Under the pieces are notes generated by a model. It did not search any database. It had not been told where the DNA came from and was given only the letters and a program-made list of their open reading frames with translations. From Bradyrhizobiaceae bacterium (GTDB lineage: Bacteria; Pseudomonadota; Alphaproteobacteria; Rhizobiales; Xanthobacteraceae): 64,000 nucleotides of DNA. Of the stretch, positions 21,353-30,943 are shown piece after piece. The position numbers and the translations under genes are program-made. Every line of letters begins with the position of its first letter. Within the stretch, counting starts at the first letter, position 1. The DNA lies in NCBI GenBank assembly GCA_020853885.1, contig JADYXZ010000017.1, positions 62,001-126,000 on the forward strand, in the 5' to 3' direction.

Positions 21353-24300
21353 TTACTCCGCCAGCACCCGCGTCGACGGAAACGCGATCTCGACCAGCGT
21401 GCCCGCGTTCTTCGTGCTCTTGATCGAGAAGCTCGCCCGGTTCGCCTCGGCGAGCGCCTTCGTCAGCGGCAGGCCGAGGCCGGTGCCGCCCTCCTTGCCG
21501 TGGCCGGCGGTCGTGATCTGCCGGAACGGCTCGAGCGCGGTCTTGATCTCCGTTTCCGTCATGCCGATGCCGGTGTCGCGCACCCGCAGATGCACCTCGC
21601 CGTCGTCGGTGAGCGTCGTCGAGACGATCACCTGTCCGCCCGGCGGCGTGAAGCGGATCGAGTTGGACAGCAGGTTCAGCACGATCTGCCGGATCGAGCG
21701 CGCGTCGGCGACGACCGGCGGCAGGTTCGGCGCGAGTGCCGTGCGGATGATGATGCGCTCGCGGTTCGCCTGCGGCTGCATCAGCGCCATCGACTGGCTG
21801 GCGATCTCGTTCAGGTCAACGCTCGAGAATACGAGGTCGAGCTTGCCCGCCTCGATCTTGGAGAGGTCGAGGAGATCGTTGATGAGCGAGATCAGGTGCT
21901 CGCCCGAAGTATGGATGTCCTTGAGATATTCACGGTAGCGTTCGTTCGCGATCGGGCCGAGCCGCTCCTCCATCATCACTTCGGCAAAGCCGATGATCGA
22001 GCTGAGCGGCGTGCGGATCTCGTGGCTGATCTTGGCGAGGAACTCCGATTTCGCCGAGTTCGCGCGCTCCGCCTGCCGCCGCGCCTGCACGAGCTCTTCC
22101 TCCGCGCGCTTCCACTGCGTGATGTCGCGGAACACCGCGCAGAACTTCTCGCCGCCTTCGCCGACGCGGCCGAGCGTCATGAACAGCGGGATCAGGCCAC
22201 CCTCGCGCACGCGGCCGATCACCTCGCGCCCGTCATTGAGGACGCTCGCGACCCCGTTGCTCGCGAGCCCGTCGAGATAGTCGAGCGCCGCGCGGTGGCT
22301 TTCCGGCGCGAACAGCGTCGTGAAGCTGCGCCCCTCGATCTCGCCGGAGTCGAATCCAAACAGCGCCTCCGCCGAACGGTTCATGCCGAGCACGTGCCCC
22401 TCGCGGTCGAGCAGGGCGACGCCGTCGGTCGCCGTGTCGAGGATCGCGTGCATCTCGCGCGTGCTCGCCTCGGCATCGCGCAGCGCGAGCTCGGTCGCCT
22501 CCAGCCGGTCGTGGTCGACCCCGCTCGTGCGGCTCAGGAGATAGACGAGCGCGGTCTCGCCGTCCCACGGCGCGGAGATGAGCCGTGCATCGACCGGGAT
22601 CGTGTGCGCGCCGCGTCCGCGCAGGGCGACGGGCCGGCTGCTCTCGCCCGTTTCATCGGCGAAGCCCTGTCCGTTGGCAAAAAGACGTTCAAGCCCTCCG
22701 GCCGCCGCCAGTTCGTCCACGCCCGCGACGCCGGTCCATTCGAGCACGGCGCGATTGGCGTAGAGGATATGGCCGCTGCGGTGCACGACGACGCCGACCG
22801 GCAGGCGGCCGAGGATTGCGCGCTCGCCGCTTGGGGCGCCCGGCAGCGGATGCGCCTGCTCGCTTGTCTGCTCGGCTGGCGGAACGTTCACGCGCTGCAT
22901 GCGCGCGCCGATCACTTTCGCAATCTCGCGGAAGGCGCTGCGCTCGATCGCGGTCAGCGACGGCCGCGGCGTCTCCGGTTTGTGCAGCGGCACGATCTTG
23001 TCTGTGCGCTTCCCGAAGTGCGTGCGCACCCGGGGCGCAGGCTCGGCGAAGCGGGGCGGGAGGCCCGGCGCGGGTTTCTCCGCGGGCTCGTCTGCAAATA
23101 CCGGCGGCTCCTCGCGCGCTATCGCCGCTTCCCTGGCCGGACGCGGTACGGGTTCGCGGAAGACGCCGAAGCCCCGGTAGCCGAGAAAGCGCCGCTCGCG
23201 GTCGAAGACCGGGAGCGCCGCAAGATCCACCGGCCGCGCAAGCTCGCTTCCCTCGATCGGCCACTGCACGCTGACGCCCGACCACGTGTCGCGCCGCGCG
23301 ACCGCTTCGGCCACGGCGGCGGTGCCGTCGATGCCGATCCGCTCGCCCGCCTCGTTCCAGTCGAGCCCGGCGATCGCCGCCGGCAACTCGCCGACCACGG
23401 CCGCAAGCTCGGGCGAGACGCTGGTGAAACGTCCCTCGGCGTCCGTCTGCCAGACGAAGCGGCGCGGCAGCGGCGCCGGCTCTCCCGGTGGTGCGGCTGC
23501 CGGAGGCGCCTCCGGTTCCGACGCGGACTCTTCGGCGGCGGAAACTTCTTCGCGCGGCTCCGCTTCGGCTGCGACTTCCGGCGCTTCGCTCGGCCGCGTT
23601 TCCGCCGGAGCTTCGGTTACTATGGCAACCGCGACCGCCGGTTCGGGCGCGCCCGGCGCCGGCTCGGATACGGCAGCGGGAATTTCAGCCTGCTGCGGGG
23701 CTTCGCGGACGGCCGGTGCGATGGCTTCCGCTTCTTCGCGTGCCGGCGCCAGGAATGCGGCGATGAAAAAGAAGTTTCCCTCCGTGCCGAGCCGCTGCAG
23801 CAGCACCCGCAACACGCCGAATTGCACTTCGGCAGATCCGCCGCTGCGCGCGCGCGCGATCGCGCCATGCACGCCCGGCACGACCTCGGCCAGCATTTCC
23901 GTGGCGCCGAGCAGCGCCTGTGCCATTTCGTTTGCGTAGAGACGCCGTCCGCTGCCGTCGAACAGCGCGAGCGCCGTTTCCTCGCCGTCGAGGATCGCGG
24001 CGGCCGCGGCCGTGGCCTCGGGTGCAGGCCCTGCCGGCTCCCGCGCGACCAGCAGGTAGACGTCGCCGCCGTCTGCGAGCGCGAGGCGCGATGCCGAGAA
24101 CTCGATGAGCTTGCGCGTCCCGCCGATCCGAAGCGGCAGCACGCTCGTCTGCGGGCTGTCCGGCTCGCTTCGGGCGAGTTCGCGCAGCACCGGCGCGAGC
24201 GGGCTCCGCTCGGCGGCAATGATCTTTGCGGCGGCCGTCCGCTCTCCGACCCGCAGCATCGCGAGCGCCGCTCCGTTCGCGAGCAGGAGGTCGCCGCGCC

Positions 24301-24394
24301 CGTCGAGCACGAAGGCCGCCTTCGGCAAAACGAAGGTCGCGCCGATCCGCGCGTCGGAGAGAAGCTGGAACAGCCGGGGAAGCCGAATTTGCAT
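21353..24394 (-). CDS. PAS sensor histidine kinase, PleC/DivJ/PdhS-like
   Basis: 1013-residue kinase with no clear membrane helices, so probably cytoplasmic. N-terminal PAS-like sections lie at about 20-115 and 135-215. A long Ala/Glu/Pro-rich linker (about 218-308) follows, then PAS-like segments near 310-410 and 525-620, and a full PAS domain at about 645-765. The HisKA domain has the phospho-accepting His791 in AKISHEIRTPLSSIIGFAEV, with LKDIHTSGEHLISLINDLLD just after. The ATPase boxes are N (LLSNSIRFTPPGG), G1 (DTGIGM at 940) and G2 (GGTGLGL at 969). This H-box pattern is that of the DivK-linked cell-cycle kinases PleC, DivJ and PdhS in alphaproteobacteria. No response regulator gene is next to it, also as expected for that group. 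Exact orthology is not certain. Confidence 0.87.
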   Translation of the reverse strand: MQIRLPRLFQLLSDARIGATFVLPKAAFVLDGRGDLLLANGAALAMLRVGERTAAAKIIAAERSPLAPVLRELARSEPDSPQTSVLPLRIGGTRKLIEFSASRLALADGGDVYLLVAREPAGPAPEATAAAAAILDGEETALALFDGSGRRLYANEMAQALLGATEMLAEVVPGVHGAIARARSGGSAEVQFGVLRVLLQRLGTEGNFFFIAAFLAPAREEAEAIAPAVREAPQQAEIPAAVSEPAPGAPEPAVAVAIVTEAPAETRPSEAPEVAAEAEPREEVSAAEESASEPEAPPAAAPPGEPAPLPRRFVWQTDAEGRFTSVSPELAAVVGELPAAIAGLDWNEAGERIGIDGTAAVAEAVARRDTWSGVSVQWPIEGSELARPVDLAALPVFDRERRFLGYRGFGVFREPVPRPAREAAIAREEPPVFADEPAEKPAPGLPPRFAEPAPRVRTHFGKRTDKIVPLHKPETPRPSLTAIERSAFREIAKVIGARMQRVNVPPAEQTSEQAHPLPGAPSGERAILGRLPVGVVVHRSGHILYANRAVLEWTGVAGVDELAAAGGLERLFANGQGFADETGESSRPVALRGRGAHTIPVDARLISAPWDGETALVYLLSRTSGVDHDRLEATELALRDAEASTREMHAILDTATDGVALLDREGHVLGMNRSAEALFGFDSGEIEGRSFTTLFAPESHRAALDYLDGLASNGVASVLNDGREVIGRVREGGLIPLFMTLGRVGEGGEKFCAVFRDITQWKRAEEELVQARRQAERANSAKSEFLAKISHEIRTPLSSIIGFAEVMMEERLGPIANERYREYLKDIHTSGEHLISLINDLLDLSKIEAGKLDLVFSSVDLNEIASQSMALMQPQANRERIIIRTALAPNLPPVVADARSIRQIVLNLLSNSIRFTPPGGQVIVSTTLTDDGEVHLRVRDTGIGMTETEIKTALEPFRQITTAGHGKEGGTGLGLPLTKALAEANRASFSIKSTKNAGTLVEIAFPSTRVLAE

Positions 24395-24599
24395 GCGGTT
24401 TAGGCCGGAACGGGCCTGCCGCGCGGCCCAAATTTACTTTTCATTCATAATTCGGAAGGCCCGGAAAATCTACGTTCCCGGGGCCCCGGAGAATGCCCAT
24501 CCGGATCAACGGTTAATCGCACCGCCCCAATTCACGCTATCCACTTCCGCGCCGACCGCGTTACCTTCAGCGAAGCCAGTTCACCAATGGAGTGCAGCC

Positions 24600-24968
24600 A
24601 TGAAAGCCACCGGATTTGAGTTCCCGCCGGAACTGAGGGCGCTCGCGGAGCAGGGGATCGAGACGGCCCGCAAGGCGTTTCAGGGCTATCTCGACGCGAC
24701 GGAAAAGACGTTGAGCGCCTTCGATGCCTCAACCGGGCCGCAGGCGACCATCCGCGAGGTCGGCCGCAAGGCCGTGGGCTTCGCCCAGGAGAACTTGATC
24801 GACAACTTCGCCTTCATCGACAAGCTGATGCGGGCGCGGGACGCCGAAGAGGTGCTCCGGCTGCAGACCGAGTTCGCCCAGGCCCAGGCGCAGAAGCTTG
24901 CCTCGCAGACGGCCGCCATCGGCGAAGTCGCCCGCCGGGCCATGACGACGGGCAAGCCGGACTCGTAA
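24600..24968 (+). CDS. Phasin family protein
   Basis: 122-residue, almost wholly alpha-helical protein of the rhizobial phasin family. It begins MKATGFEFPPELRALAEQG and contains the pattern VGFAQENLIDNFAFIDKLMRA, then a Gln/Ala-rich helix (TEFAQAQAQKLASQT). Phasins coat polyhydroxybutyrate granules. The ATG is preceded by AATGGAGTGCAGCC. The next gene is a second phasin, 141 bp away. Confidence 0.85.
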   Translation: MKATGFEFPPELRALAEQGIETARKAFQGYLDATEKTLSAFDASTGPQATIREVGRKAVGFAQENLIDNFAFIDKLMRARDAEEVLRLQTEFAQAQAQKLASQTAAIGEVARRAMTTGKPDS

Positions 24969-24989
24969 GGCCCTCCTCCACAAGTGGTT

Positions 24990-25024
24990 TTGTGCAATGC
25001 GGCCTTCTATGTTGCAATGCACAA
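24990..25024. promoter_or_regulatory. Inverted GCAATGC repeat upstream of the second phasin (possible PhaR operator)
   Basis: TTGTGCAATGC at 24990-25000 and TTGCAATGCACAA at 25012-25024 form an inverted repeat with one internal mismatch. TGCA-rich words of this kind resemble sites bound by the PHB regulator PhaR upstream of phasin genes. The site lies 86 bp before the start of the 160-aa phasin. Confidence 0.45.
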
Positions 25025-25109
25025 TCCTCTTGGCTATATTGCGCTCAAATTCCCGCCCTTCGGGCCCGGGTCCGGCAGGGCAGACCGCCACTCCAGAGGA
25101 GCCAGCGCA

Positions 25110-25592
25110 ATGGCCGATATCGAGACCCCGAAAGAGACCGTGAAGAAGGCCGCGAAATCCGCGGCGCCGAAGTTCGAGGCCCCCAAGTTCGAAGCGCCGA
25201 AGGTCGTCGTCCCCGAGGTCTTCCGCGAGATGGCCGAGAAGAGCGTCGAGCAGGCGAAGGAAGGCTACGCCCGCATCCGCACCGCGGCCGAGGAAGCGAC
25301 CGACGTGGTCGAGGACACCTACATCCAGGCGACGCGCGGCCTCACCGAGTTCAACATGAAGGCGATCGAGGCGCTGCGCGACAACGTCAATTCGAGCTTC
25401 GACTTCGCCCGCGAGTTGCTGGCGGCGAAATCGCTCTCCGAGGCGGTGGAACTGTCGGCGACCCATATGCGCCAGCAGTTCGAGACGCTGGCCGCCCAGG
25501 CCAAGGATTTCTCCGCGCTCGCCCAGAAGCTCGCCGCCGACGCCGCCGAGCCGATGAAGGCGAGCGTCACCAAGAACATCAAGCTCAACTGA
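25110..25592 (+). CDS. Phasin (PHB granule-associated protein)
   Basis: 160-residue phasin. The N-terminus is a Lys/Ala/Pro-rich segment with repeats of the word KFEAP (residues 21-30), followed by a long amphipathic helical domain: VFREMAEKSVEQAKEGYARI, DTYIQATRGLTEFNMKAIEA, NSSFDFARELLAAKSLSEAV, AAQAKDFSALAQKLA. This is the family pattern of PhaP-type phasins of rhizobia. Start at 25110 follows AGAGGAGCC. A GC hairpin at 25615-25638 followed by TTTT ends the unit. Confidence 0.92.
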   Translation: MADIETPKETVKKAAKSAAPKFEAPKFEAPKVVVPEVFREMAEKSVEQAKEGYARIRTAAEEATDVVEDTYIQATRGLTEFNMKAIEALRDNVNSSFDFARELLAAKSLSEAVELSATHMRQQFETLAAQAKDFSALAQKLAADAAEPMKASVTKNIKLN

Positions 25593-25614
25593 GCTTGCTG
25601 CCCGAGACTGCGCC

Positions 25615-25646
25615 CGAGCCCGGCCACGCCCGGGCTCGACGCGTTT
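25615..25646 (+). terminator. Likely terminator of the phasin gene
   Basis: CGAGCCCGG and CCGGGCTCG make a 9-bp stem with a 6-nt loop, followed by ACGCGTTTT. The T run is short and offset, so efficiency is uncertain. Confidence 0.5.
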
Positions 25647-25653
25647 TGGATAA

Positions 25654-25762
25654 CCTCACCCTTCGAGACGCTCGACCTGTCGGTCTCGCTCCTCAGGGTG
25701 AGGTTGTATGGTTCGGCCTCATCCTGAGGAGCGCCCGTGAGGGCGCGTCTCGAAGGGTGAGG
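25654..25762. repeat. Two CCTCACCCTTCGAGA-type palindromes
   Basis: First element 25654-25703 runs from CCTCACCCTTCGAGACGC to CGCTCCTCAGGGTGAGG. The second (25717-25762), in the opposite orientation, runs from CCTCATCCTGAGGAGCGC to GCGTCTCGAAGGGTGAGG. They match the class upstream of thrC and lie just before tRNA-His. Confidence 0.8.
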
Positions 25763-25824
25763 CGGACGGAGGCCGCGCTTGAACGGCCCGCCGTTTGCCC
25801 CTAGGTTGCGCCGCGCCGATCTGT

Positions 25825-25901
25825 GCAGCTGTAGCTCAGTTGGTTAGAGCGCCTGACTGTGGATCAGGAGGTCGGTGGTTCGAGTCCACCCAGCTGTACC
25901 A
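25825..25901 (+). tRNA. tRNA-His (GTG anticodon), without G-1
   Basis: A 77-base cloverleaf with encoded CCA. Acceptor stem GCAGCTG pairs with CAGCTGT; D arm GCTCAGTTGGTTAGAGC; anticodon stem CCTGA/TCAGG around loop CTGTGGA, anticodon GTG at 25859-25861; T arm with GGTTCGAGTCC. The base before position 1 is T and the discriminator is A, so the normally universal G-1:C73 pair of tRNA-His is missing. This loss is known for a subset of alphaproteobacteria, including rhizobia. Confidence 0.95.
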
Positions 25902-25960
25902 GGCAATCCGCACCCACCGCCGCAAGGCATCGCAGTCACATCCATCGGTTAAGCAGGCCC

Positions 25961-28306
25961 ATGGCGAAAGCGGCTCATGACGCCAAGTGGCGTCCGCGCG
26001 TCGAAGACGAACCGTTGGTGCGCGGCCTCGGCCGCTTCGTCGCCGACGTGTCGTTCCCCGGCCAGGCATCCGGCTGTTTCGTGCGCTCGCCGCACGCCTT
26101 CGCCCGCATCGTCGGCATCGACACCGAGGCCGCCCGCAACGCGCCGGGCGTGATCGGCGTCTTCACGGCGAAGGACATGCTCGCCGCCGGCGTGCGCAAC
26201 ACGGTGTTCGTGGCGCCGCTCACCGGCCGCGGCGGCAAGCCGATGTTCGTTCCGGCGCGGCCGTCACTCGCGGTGGATCGCGTGCTGCACGTCGGACAGC
26301 CCGTCGCGCTCGTCGTCGCCGAGACGCAAGCCTATGCGCAGGATGCCGCCGAGCTGGTGACGGTCGAGTATGAGGAACTGCCTTCGGTCACCGATCTGCG
26401 CGCCGCGCTCGCGCCCGATGCGCCGCAGCTCTGGCCGGAAGCGCCGAACAACCTCGCGATCGACTGGATCGGCCCCGATCCCGACGGCGATGCGCTCGCG
26501 GAAGAAGTCGAAAAGATCTTTGCCGGCGCGGCGCACATAGCCCGCATCGAGGTCGTGCATCAGCGCATTTGCGGCGCGCCCATGGAGCCGCGCGGCGCCA
26601 CCGCGAGCTATGATGAAGAGACCGGCCGCTACACGCTGCGCTCCTCGACCCAGGGCGTCGCGCCGCTGCGCGAAGCGATGGCGCGGGCGATGGGCGTGCA
26701 GCCCGAAGCGATGCACGTCATCTCCGACGACGTCGGCGGCGCCTTCGGCCTGAAGACCGCGCCCTATCCGGAATACCCGGCGCTCTGCGTTGCCGCGAAG
26801 ACGCTCGGCCGTCCGGTGCACTGGATGTCGACGCGATCAGAATCCTTCCAGAGCGACAACCAGGCGCGCGATGCCGTCACCGAAGCCGAGCTCGCGCTCG
26901 ACCAGGACGGCCGCTTTCTCGCCATGCGCACCAACCATCTCGTGAACATGGGCGCGTTCCTCGCCGCGGTCGGCCCGCAGATCGGCGTCGTCAGCTTCAC
27001 GCGCTGCCTGCCGGGCATGTACGCGATTCCGAAGCTTGCGCTCGCCGCGCGCTGCGTCTTCACCAACACGGTGCCGACCGGCCCCTATCGCGGCGCCGGC
27101 CGCCCCGAAGCCAACTACGTGATGGAGCGCCTCGTCGACGCGGCCGCCCGCGTTTCGGGCATCGATCCCGTCGAACTGCGGCAGAAGAATCTGATCCCGA
27201 AATCGGCGATGCCCTACAAGTCGCCGGTCGGCAACGTCTATGACAGCGGCGACTTCGCGCCGATCCTCGAGCGCGCGCTTGCGCTCGCCGACCACCGTAA
27301 CTTCCCCAAGCGCCAGGCCGATGCGAAGCGCCGCGGCAAGCTGCGCGGCATCGGCATTTCCTGCTTCCTCGAACACTCGGGCGCCATGCCCGGCGAGGGC
27401 GCGGGGCTCATCTTTCGCGAAGATCGCCGCCTCGAGCTGCGCCTGAACACGCACTCGACCGGCCAGAGCCACGCCACCGTGTTCGGCAATCTGGTCGCCG
27501 ACCGGCTCGGCATCGACCCGGGCGAGGTCAGGCACCGCCACGGCGATACCGACTTCGGCATTTCCGGCTACGGCTCCGTCGGCTCGCGCAGCGCCATGAC
27601 CGCCGGGCACGCGATCGTCCGCGCCGTCGAAACGGTCATTGCGAAAGGCAAGAAGGTCGCCGCGCTCGCGCTCGACGCCGCCGAAGCGGACATCGACTAC
27701 CGCGATGGCGCCTTCGAGGTGACGGGAACGAACCGGCGCCTGCCGCTGTTCGATCTTGCCGAGAAGGCGCGTGAACTGCACAAGAGCGGCGCCATCGCCG
27801 AGCCCCTCGACTCCGTCGTCGCCGCCGACACCCCGATGACGTTCCCGAACGGCTGCCACATCGCCGAAGTCGAGATCGATCCCGAGACCGGCAAGCTCGC
27901 GGTCGTCGCCTATGCGGCGGTGGACGACTGCGGCAACGCGCTCGATCACACCATCGTCGAAGCGCAGGTGCAGGGCGGCGTCGCGCAGGGCTTGGGCCAG
28001 GCGCTGCTTGAGCACACCGTCTATGACAACGAGACCGGCCAACTCCTGACCGCCTCGTTCATGGACTACGCCATGCCGCACGCCGACGAGGTGCCCGAGG
28101 TCGTCGGCGACATCCTCTCTGCGCCCGCCACCACCAATCCGCTCGGTGTGAAGGGCGTGGGCGAGGCAGGCACGACCGCCTCGCTCGCCGCCATTATGAA
28201 TGCGATTGCCAACGCGATCCCGGGACCGGCCGGCGCGAAGATCGACATGCCGGCGACGCCGGAGAAGGTCTGGCGCGCCTGCCGCGAGGCGGCGGCTCAG
28301 ACGTAA
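25961..28306 (+). CDS. Molybdopterin-binding subunit, xanthine dehydrogenase/CoxL form II family
   Basis: 781-residue large subunit of a molybdenum hydroxylase. It starts with the family opening [21 protein letters not shown]. The motif near Mo is GPYRGAGR (374-381), the form II variant (AYRGAGR type), not the AYxCSFR loop of true aerobic CO dehydrogenase. The catalytic glutamate is in GVGEAGT near residue 730. Such subunits normally work with an FAD subunit (CoxM) and a 2Fe-2S subunit (CoxS); neither is next to it. The substrate is therefore unknown, probably an aldehyde or N-heterocycle. Start ATG 25961 lies 59 bp after tRNA-His. Its 3' end overlaps the convergent aldo/keto reductase by 10 bp. 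Confidence 0.9.
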   Translation: MAKAAHDAKWRPRVEDEPLVRGLGRFVADVSFPGQASGCFVRSPHAFARIVGIDTEAARNAPGVIGVFTAKDMLAAGVRNTVFVAPLTGRGGKPMFVPARPSLAVDRVLHVGQPVALVVAETQAYAQDAAELVTVEYEELPSVTDLRAALAPDAPQLWPEAPNNLAIDWIGPDPDGDALAEEVEKIFAGAAHIARIEVVHQRICGAPMEPRGATASYDEETGRYTLRSSTQGVAPLREAMARAMGVQPEAMHVISDDVGGAFGLKTAPYPEYPALCVAAKTLGRPVHWMSTRSESFQSDNQARDAVTEAELALDQDGRFLAMRTNHLVNMGAFLAAVGPQIGVVSFTRCLPGMYAIPKLALAARCVFTNTVPTGPYRGAGRPEANYVMERLVDAAARVSGIDPVELRQKNLIPKSAMPYKSPVGNVYDSGDFAPILERALALADHRNFPKRQADAKRRGKLRGIGISCFLEHSGAMPGEGAGLIFREDRRLELRLNTHSTGQSHATVFGNLVADRLGIDPGEVRHRHGDTDFGISGYGSVGSRSAMTAGHAIVRAVETVIAKGKKVAALALDAAEADIDYRDGAFEVTGTNRRLPLFDLAEKARELHKSGAIAEPLDSVVAADTPMTFPNGCHIAEVEIDPETGKLAVVAYAAVDDCGNALDHTIVEAQVQGGVAQGLGQALLEHTVYDNETGQLLTASFMDYAMPHADEVPEVVGDILSAPATTNPLGVKGVGEAGTTASLAAIMNAIANAIPGPAGAKIDMPATPEKVWRACREAAAQT

Positions 28307-29280
28307 ACCCGCTTCATCGCCTTTTCCGGATAGCGCAATCCTGCGGCGGCGCCCGGCGGGATTGCGGCGCCGATGCGATCGAGATCCTGCGGCGAGAGCT
28401 TGACCGACAGCGCGCCGACGTTCTCGTCGATGCGCGATTTCCGCTTCGTGCCCGGGATCGGGATGATGTCCTTGCCCTGCGCGAGCAGCCACGCGAGCGC
28501 GAGCTGCGCCGGCGTGCAGCCTTTCTCCTTCGCGATCGCCTCGATGCGCGCGACGAGTTCCATGTTCTTCGCGAAGTTCTCGCCCTGGAAGCGCGGATGA
28601 TCCATGCGGCGGTCGTCCTTCACCTCGTCCGCCGAACGCACGGTTCCCGTCAGCATGCTGCGCCCGAGCGGCGAATAGGCGACGAAGGAGATGCCGAGCG
28701 CGCGCGTCGTCTTCAGCGTCTCTTCCGCTTCCACGCGGTAGAGCAGCGAGAATTCGGTCTGCACCGCGGCGACCGGATGCACCTTGTGCGCCCGCTTGAT
28801 CGTCTCCGGGTGCGCCTCGGAGATGCCGAGCGCGCGCACCTTGCCCTGCTCGACGAGCTTCTTCAGCGCGCCCCAGGTTTCCTCGACCGGCACCTGGTCG
28901 TCCACGCGATGCTGATAATAGAGGTCGATGTGATCGATCTGCAGCCGTTGCAGGCTCTTGTCGCACGCCTCGATCACGTATTCCGGCCGGCCGTTCACGC
29001 CGCCGGTGGAGAGCAGGTTGCCGAACTTGGTGGCGAGCACGACCTGATCGCGGCGGTCCTTGATCGCACGGCCGACCAGCTCCTCGTTGTGGCCGAAGCC
29101 ATAGACATCGGCGGTGTCGAGGAGATTGATGCCCTGATCGAGCGCGTGATGGATCGTGGCGATCGATTCATTGTCGTCGCCCTTGCCGTAGAGCCCGGAC
29201 ATCGACATGCAGCCGAGGCCGATCGCCGAAACCTGAATGCCGCTCTTGCCGAGCGCCCGCATTTCGATCTTGTTCGCCAT
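28297..29280 (-). CDS. Aldo/keto reductase
   Basis: 327-residue NADPH-dependent TIM-barrel oxidoreductase. The catalytic tetrad can be placed as Asp55, Tyr60 (LLDTADVYG), Lys85 (LATKFG) and His124 (LYYQHRVD). The C-terminal cofactor signature [20 protein letters not shown] is present. It resembles the YghZ/IolS-type AKR group that acts on small aldehydes and sugars; the natural substrate is not known. Monocistronic, with 130 bp of upstream sequence in which nothing notable is seen. Confidence 0.93.
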   Translation of the reverse strand: MANKIEMRALGKSGIQVSAIGLGCMSMSGLYGKGDDNESIATIHHALDQGINLLDTADVYGFGHNEELVGRAIKDRRDQVVLATKFGNLLSTGGVNGRPEYVIEACDKSLQRLQIDHIDLYYQHRVDDQVPVEETWGALKKLVEQGKVRALGISEAHPETIKRAHKVHPVAAVQTEFSLLYRVEAEETLKTTRALGISFVAYSPLGRSMLTGTVRSADEVKDDRRMDHPRFQGENFAKNMELVARIEAIAKEKGCTPAQLALAWLLAQGKDIIPIPGTKRKSRIDENVGALSVKLSPQDLDRIGAAIPPGAAAGLRYPEKAMKRVYV

Positions 29281-29412
29281 GACGTCTCCTCGTGAAAAGA
29301 AATCGCACCGATCGCGCCGGACGGGAGAGGGCGGATTCCTAGCAAGCGCGCCGCCGGTCCGCCAGCGTCCGTCCGCGCGGGCGGCGTCCCACGAAGTTCG
29401 CCTTGCGGGCGG

Positions 29413-30750
29413 TCAATGCTCCGCTTCGCCGTGCTCGCCGTAGCGGCGGCGGATGCGGCGCACGACGAACGCGACCAGCAGCACCACGATCGGCACCGCC
29501 ACGGCCGTGCCGATCGTCGGATCGACCGGTCCGCCGGCGTCGTGCAGACCCTTGAGGAAATAGTTGATGAGTCCGACCGTGTAATAGCTGATCGCCGCGA
29601 CCGACAATCCTTCCACCGTCTGCTGCAGCCGCAATTGCAGCCGCGCGCGCCGGTTCATGGCGGTGAGCTGGTCGCGGTTCTGCTGCTCGAGTGCGACGTC
29701 GACGCGCGTGCGCAGGAGATTCGCCGCGCGCACCAGCTTGCGCGAGAGGTTCGCCTGCCGCTCCTCCATGGTGGCGCAGGTGCGGATCGCAGGCGCCATG
29801 CGGCGGGTGAGGAACGACGACCAGGTGGGCAGCCCGCCGGCCTTCTGCTCGCCGATCGCCTGCAGCCGGCCCTGCACGAGCTCGTAGTAGGCGCGCGTCG
29901 CGCCAAAGCGGAACAGGCTCGCGGCCGCATCCGCCTCCAGGTCCGCAGCGAGGGCGGTGAGTTCGTCGAGCAGCCGGTTGTTGTCGCTGAGCTCCGTCGT
30001 GCGCCGCATGGCGTCGGTCATTTCCGCGAGCCGCTTCTCGATGCGGTTGATCGCGGGCGACAGCCGGTGCGCTTCCGGCAGGCCGAGAAGGGCAAGCGTG
30101 CGGTAGGTCTCGAGCTCGAGCACGCGCTGCACCAGGGCGCCAGCGCGCTCGGCGCCGAGTCCGCGGTCGGCGACCAGCACGCGGATATAGCCGTGCTCGT
30201 CGACCTGGAAGTCGGTGGCGAACAGCGCCGAGCCGTCGGAATTTTCCGCCGCCGCGAGGCTCGCCCGGTCGAAGATCGACTCGAGCGCGATCTTGTGCTC
30301 GGGATCGGCGACGAGGTGCAGGTCGATGGCGACGAGCAGCGGTCCCGGCTGCACGAAATCGGCAAGCGGCGTCGGCAGCGAGGCGGCCGGCGGATCGAAC
30401 GGCTTTCCGCTCGCTGACGGCAGCTCGAAGCGATAGGTGGAGAACTCGTTGTGGCTTTCCCACCGCATCGCTCCGCCTTCGAACGCGCAGCGATGATGCC
30501 GCGCGCCTTCCGCGGGCGCGGTCATGCCCTTGGCCTTGCAGAGCGTCGCCAGCGCCGCCCGGTCGCTCTGCACCTGCGCGCCGCCGGTGAGGAATGCAAA
30601 GTGCAGCACGCGCCGCGGCGTCTCGATCGCCGTGAACGGCCGCGCATGCAGCTCGCCGAGCACGAACTCACGCTGCGGATGCTCCTGCAACGGCTTCGCC
30701 TGGCCGATTTTCACGCCGGTCACGATGGGCTTCCCCGCTACTCGCGGCAC
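29413..30750 (-). CDS. DUF3422 family membrane protein
   Basis: 445-residue protein of the DUF3422 family, of unknown function. It begins with the conserved segment HPQREFVLGELHARPF, has a central mixed region, a helical coiled-coil-like stretch (RLAEMTDAMRRTTELSDNNR and following), and two C-terminal helices (about 385-405 and 415-435, YTVGLINYFLKGL and VAVPIVVLLVAFVVRRI). The start shown is a GTG at 30750; a GTG at 30723 has the better ribosome site (GGGGAAG six bases ahead) and is an equal choice. Divergent from the lactate operon. Confidence 0.85.
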   Translation of the reverse strand: MPRVAGKPIVTGVKIGQAKPLQEHPQREFVLGELHARPFTAIETPRRVLHFAFLTGGAQVQSDRAALATLCKAKGMTAPAEGARHHRCAFEGGAMRWESHNEFSTYRFELPSASGKPFDPPAASLPTPLADFVQPGPLLVAIDLHLVADPEHKIALESIFDRASLAAAENSDGSALFATDFQVDEHGYIRVLVADRGLGAERAGALVQRVLELETYRTLALLGLPEAHRLSPAINRIEKRLAEMTDAMRRTTELSDNNRLLDELTALAADLEADAAASLFRFGATRAYYELVQGRLQAIGEQKAGGLPTWSSFLTRRMAPAIRTCATMEERQANLSRKLVRAANLLRTRVDVALEQQNRDQLTAMNRRARLQLRLQQTVEGLSVAAISYYTVGLINYFLKGLHDAGGPVDPTIGTAVAVPIVVLLVAFVVRRIRRRYGEHGEAEH

Positions 30751-30943
30751 GAGGCCGCGCGGCTTGTGGAAGCCGTTTAGCCTAAAGTGCGATCGTCGTG
30801 GAAGGAAGCACGAGACTCACGCTCAAGCATGCGCGTGGTGTGGGGCTGCCTTTCTTGAGGAAGCACGCGGTCGCTTGCGCCCTTTCCGGGCTTCCGCCAG
30901 ATTGGCCGAAACCGGACGCCGGAAAGCCGGGAGGAAATGCGCA

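Noticed and set aside
21500..24403. 967-codon open frame opposite the histidine kinase
   Set aside because: Low-complexity Arg/Glu/Ala sequence that follows from high third-position GC; the opposite strand encodes a clear kinase.
25961..28306. True aerobic carbon monoxide dehydrogenase
   Set aside because: The loop reads GPYRGAGR, not the AYxCSFR motif of form I CODH, and no CoxM/CoxS genes adjoin.
26837..28966. 709-codon open frame opposite the molybdenum subunit
   Set aside because: Its first part is a shifted reading of the aldo/keto reductase gene and the rest is antisense of the CoxL-type gene.
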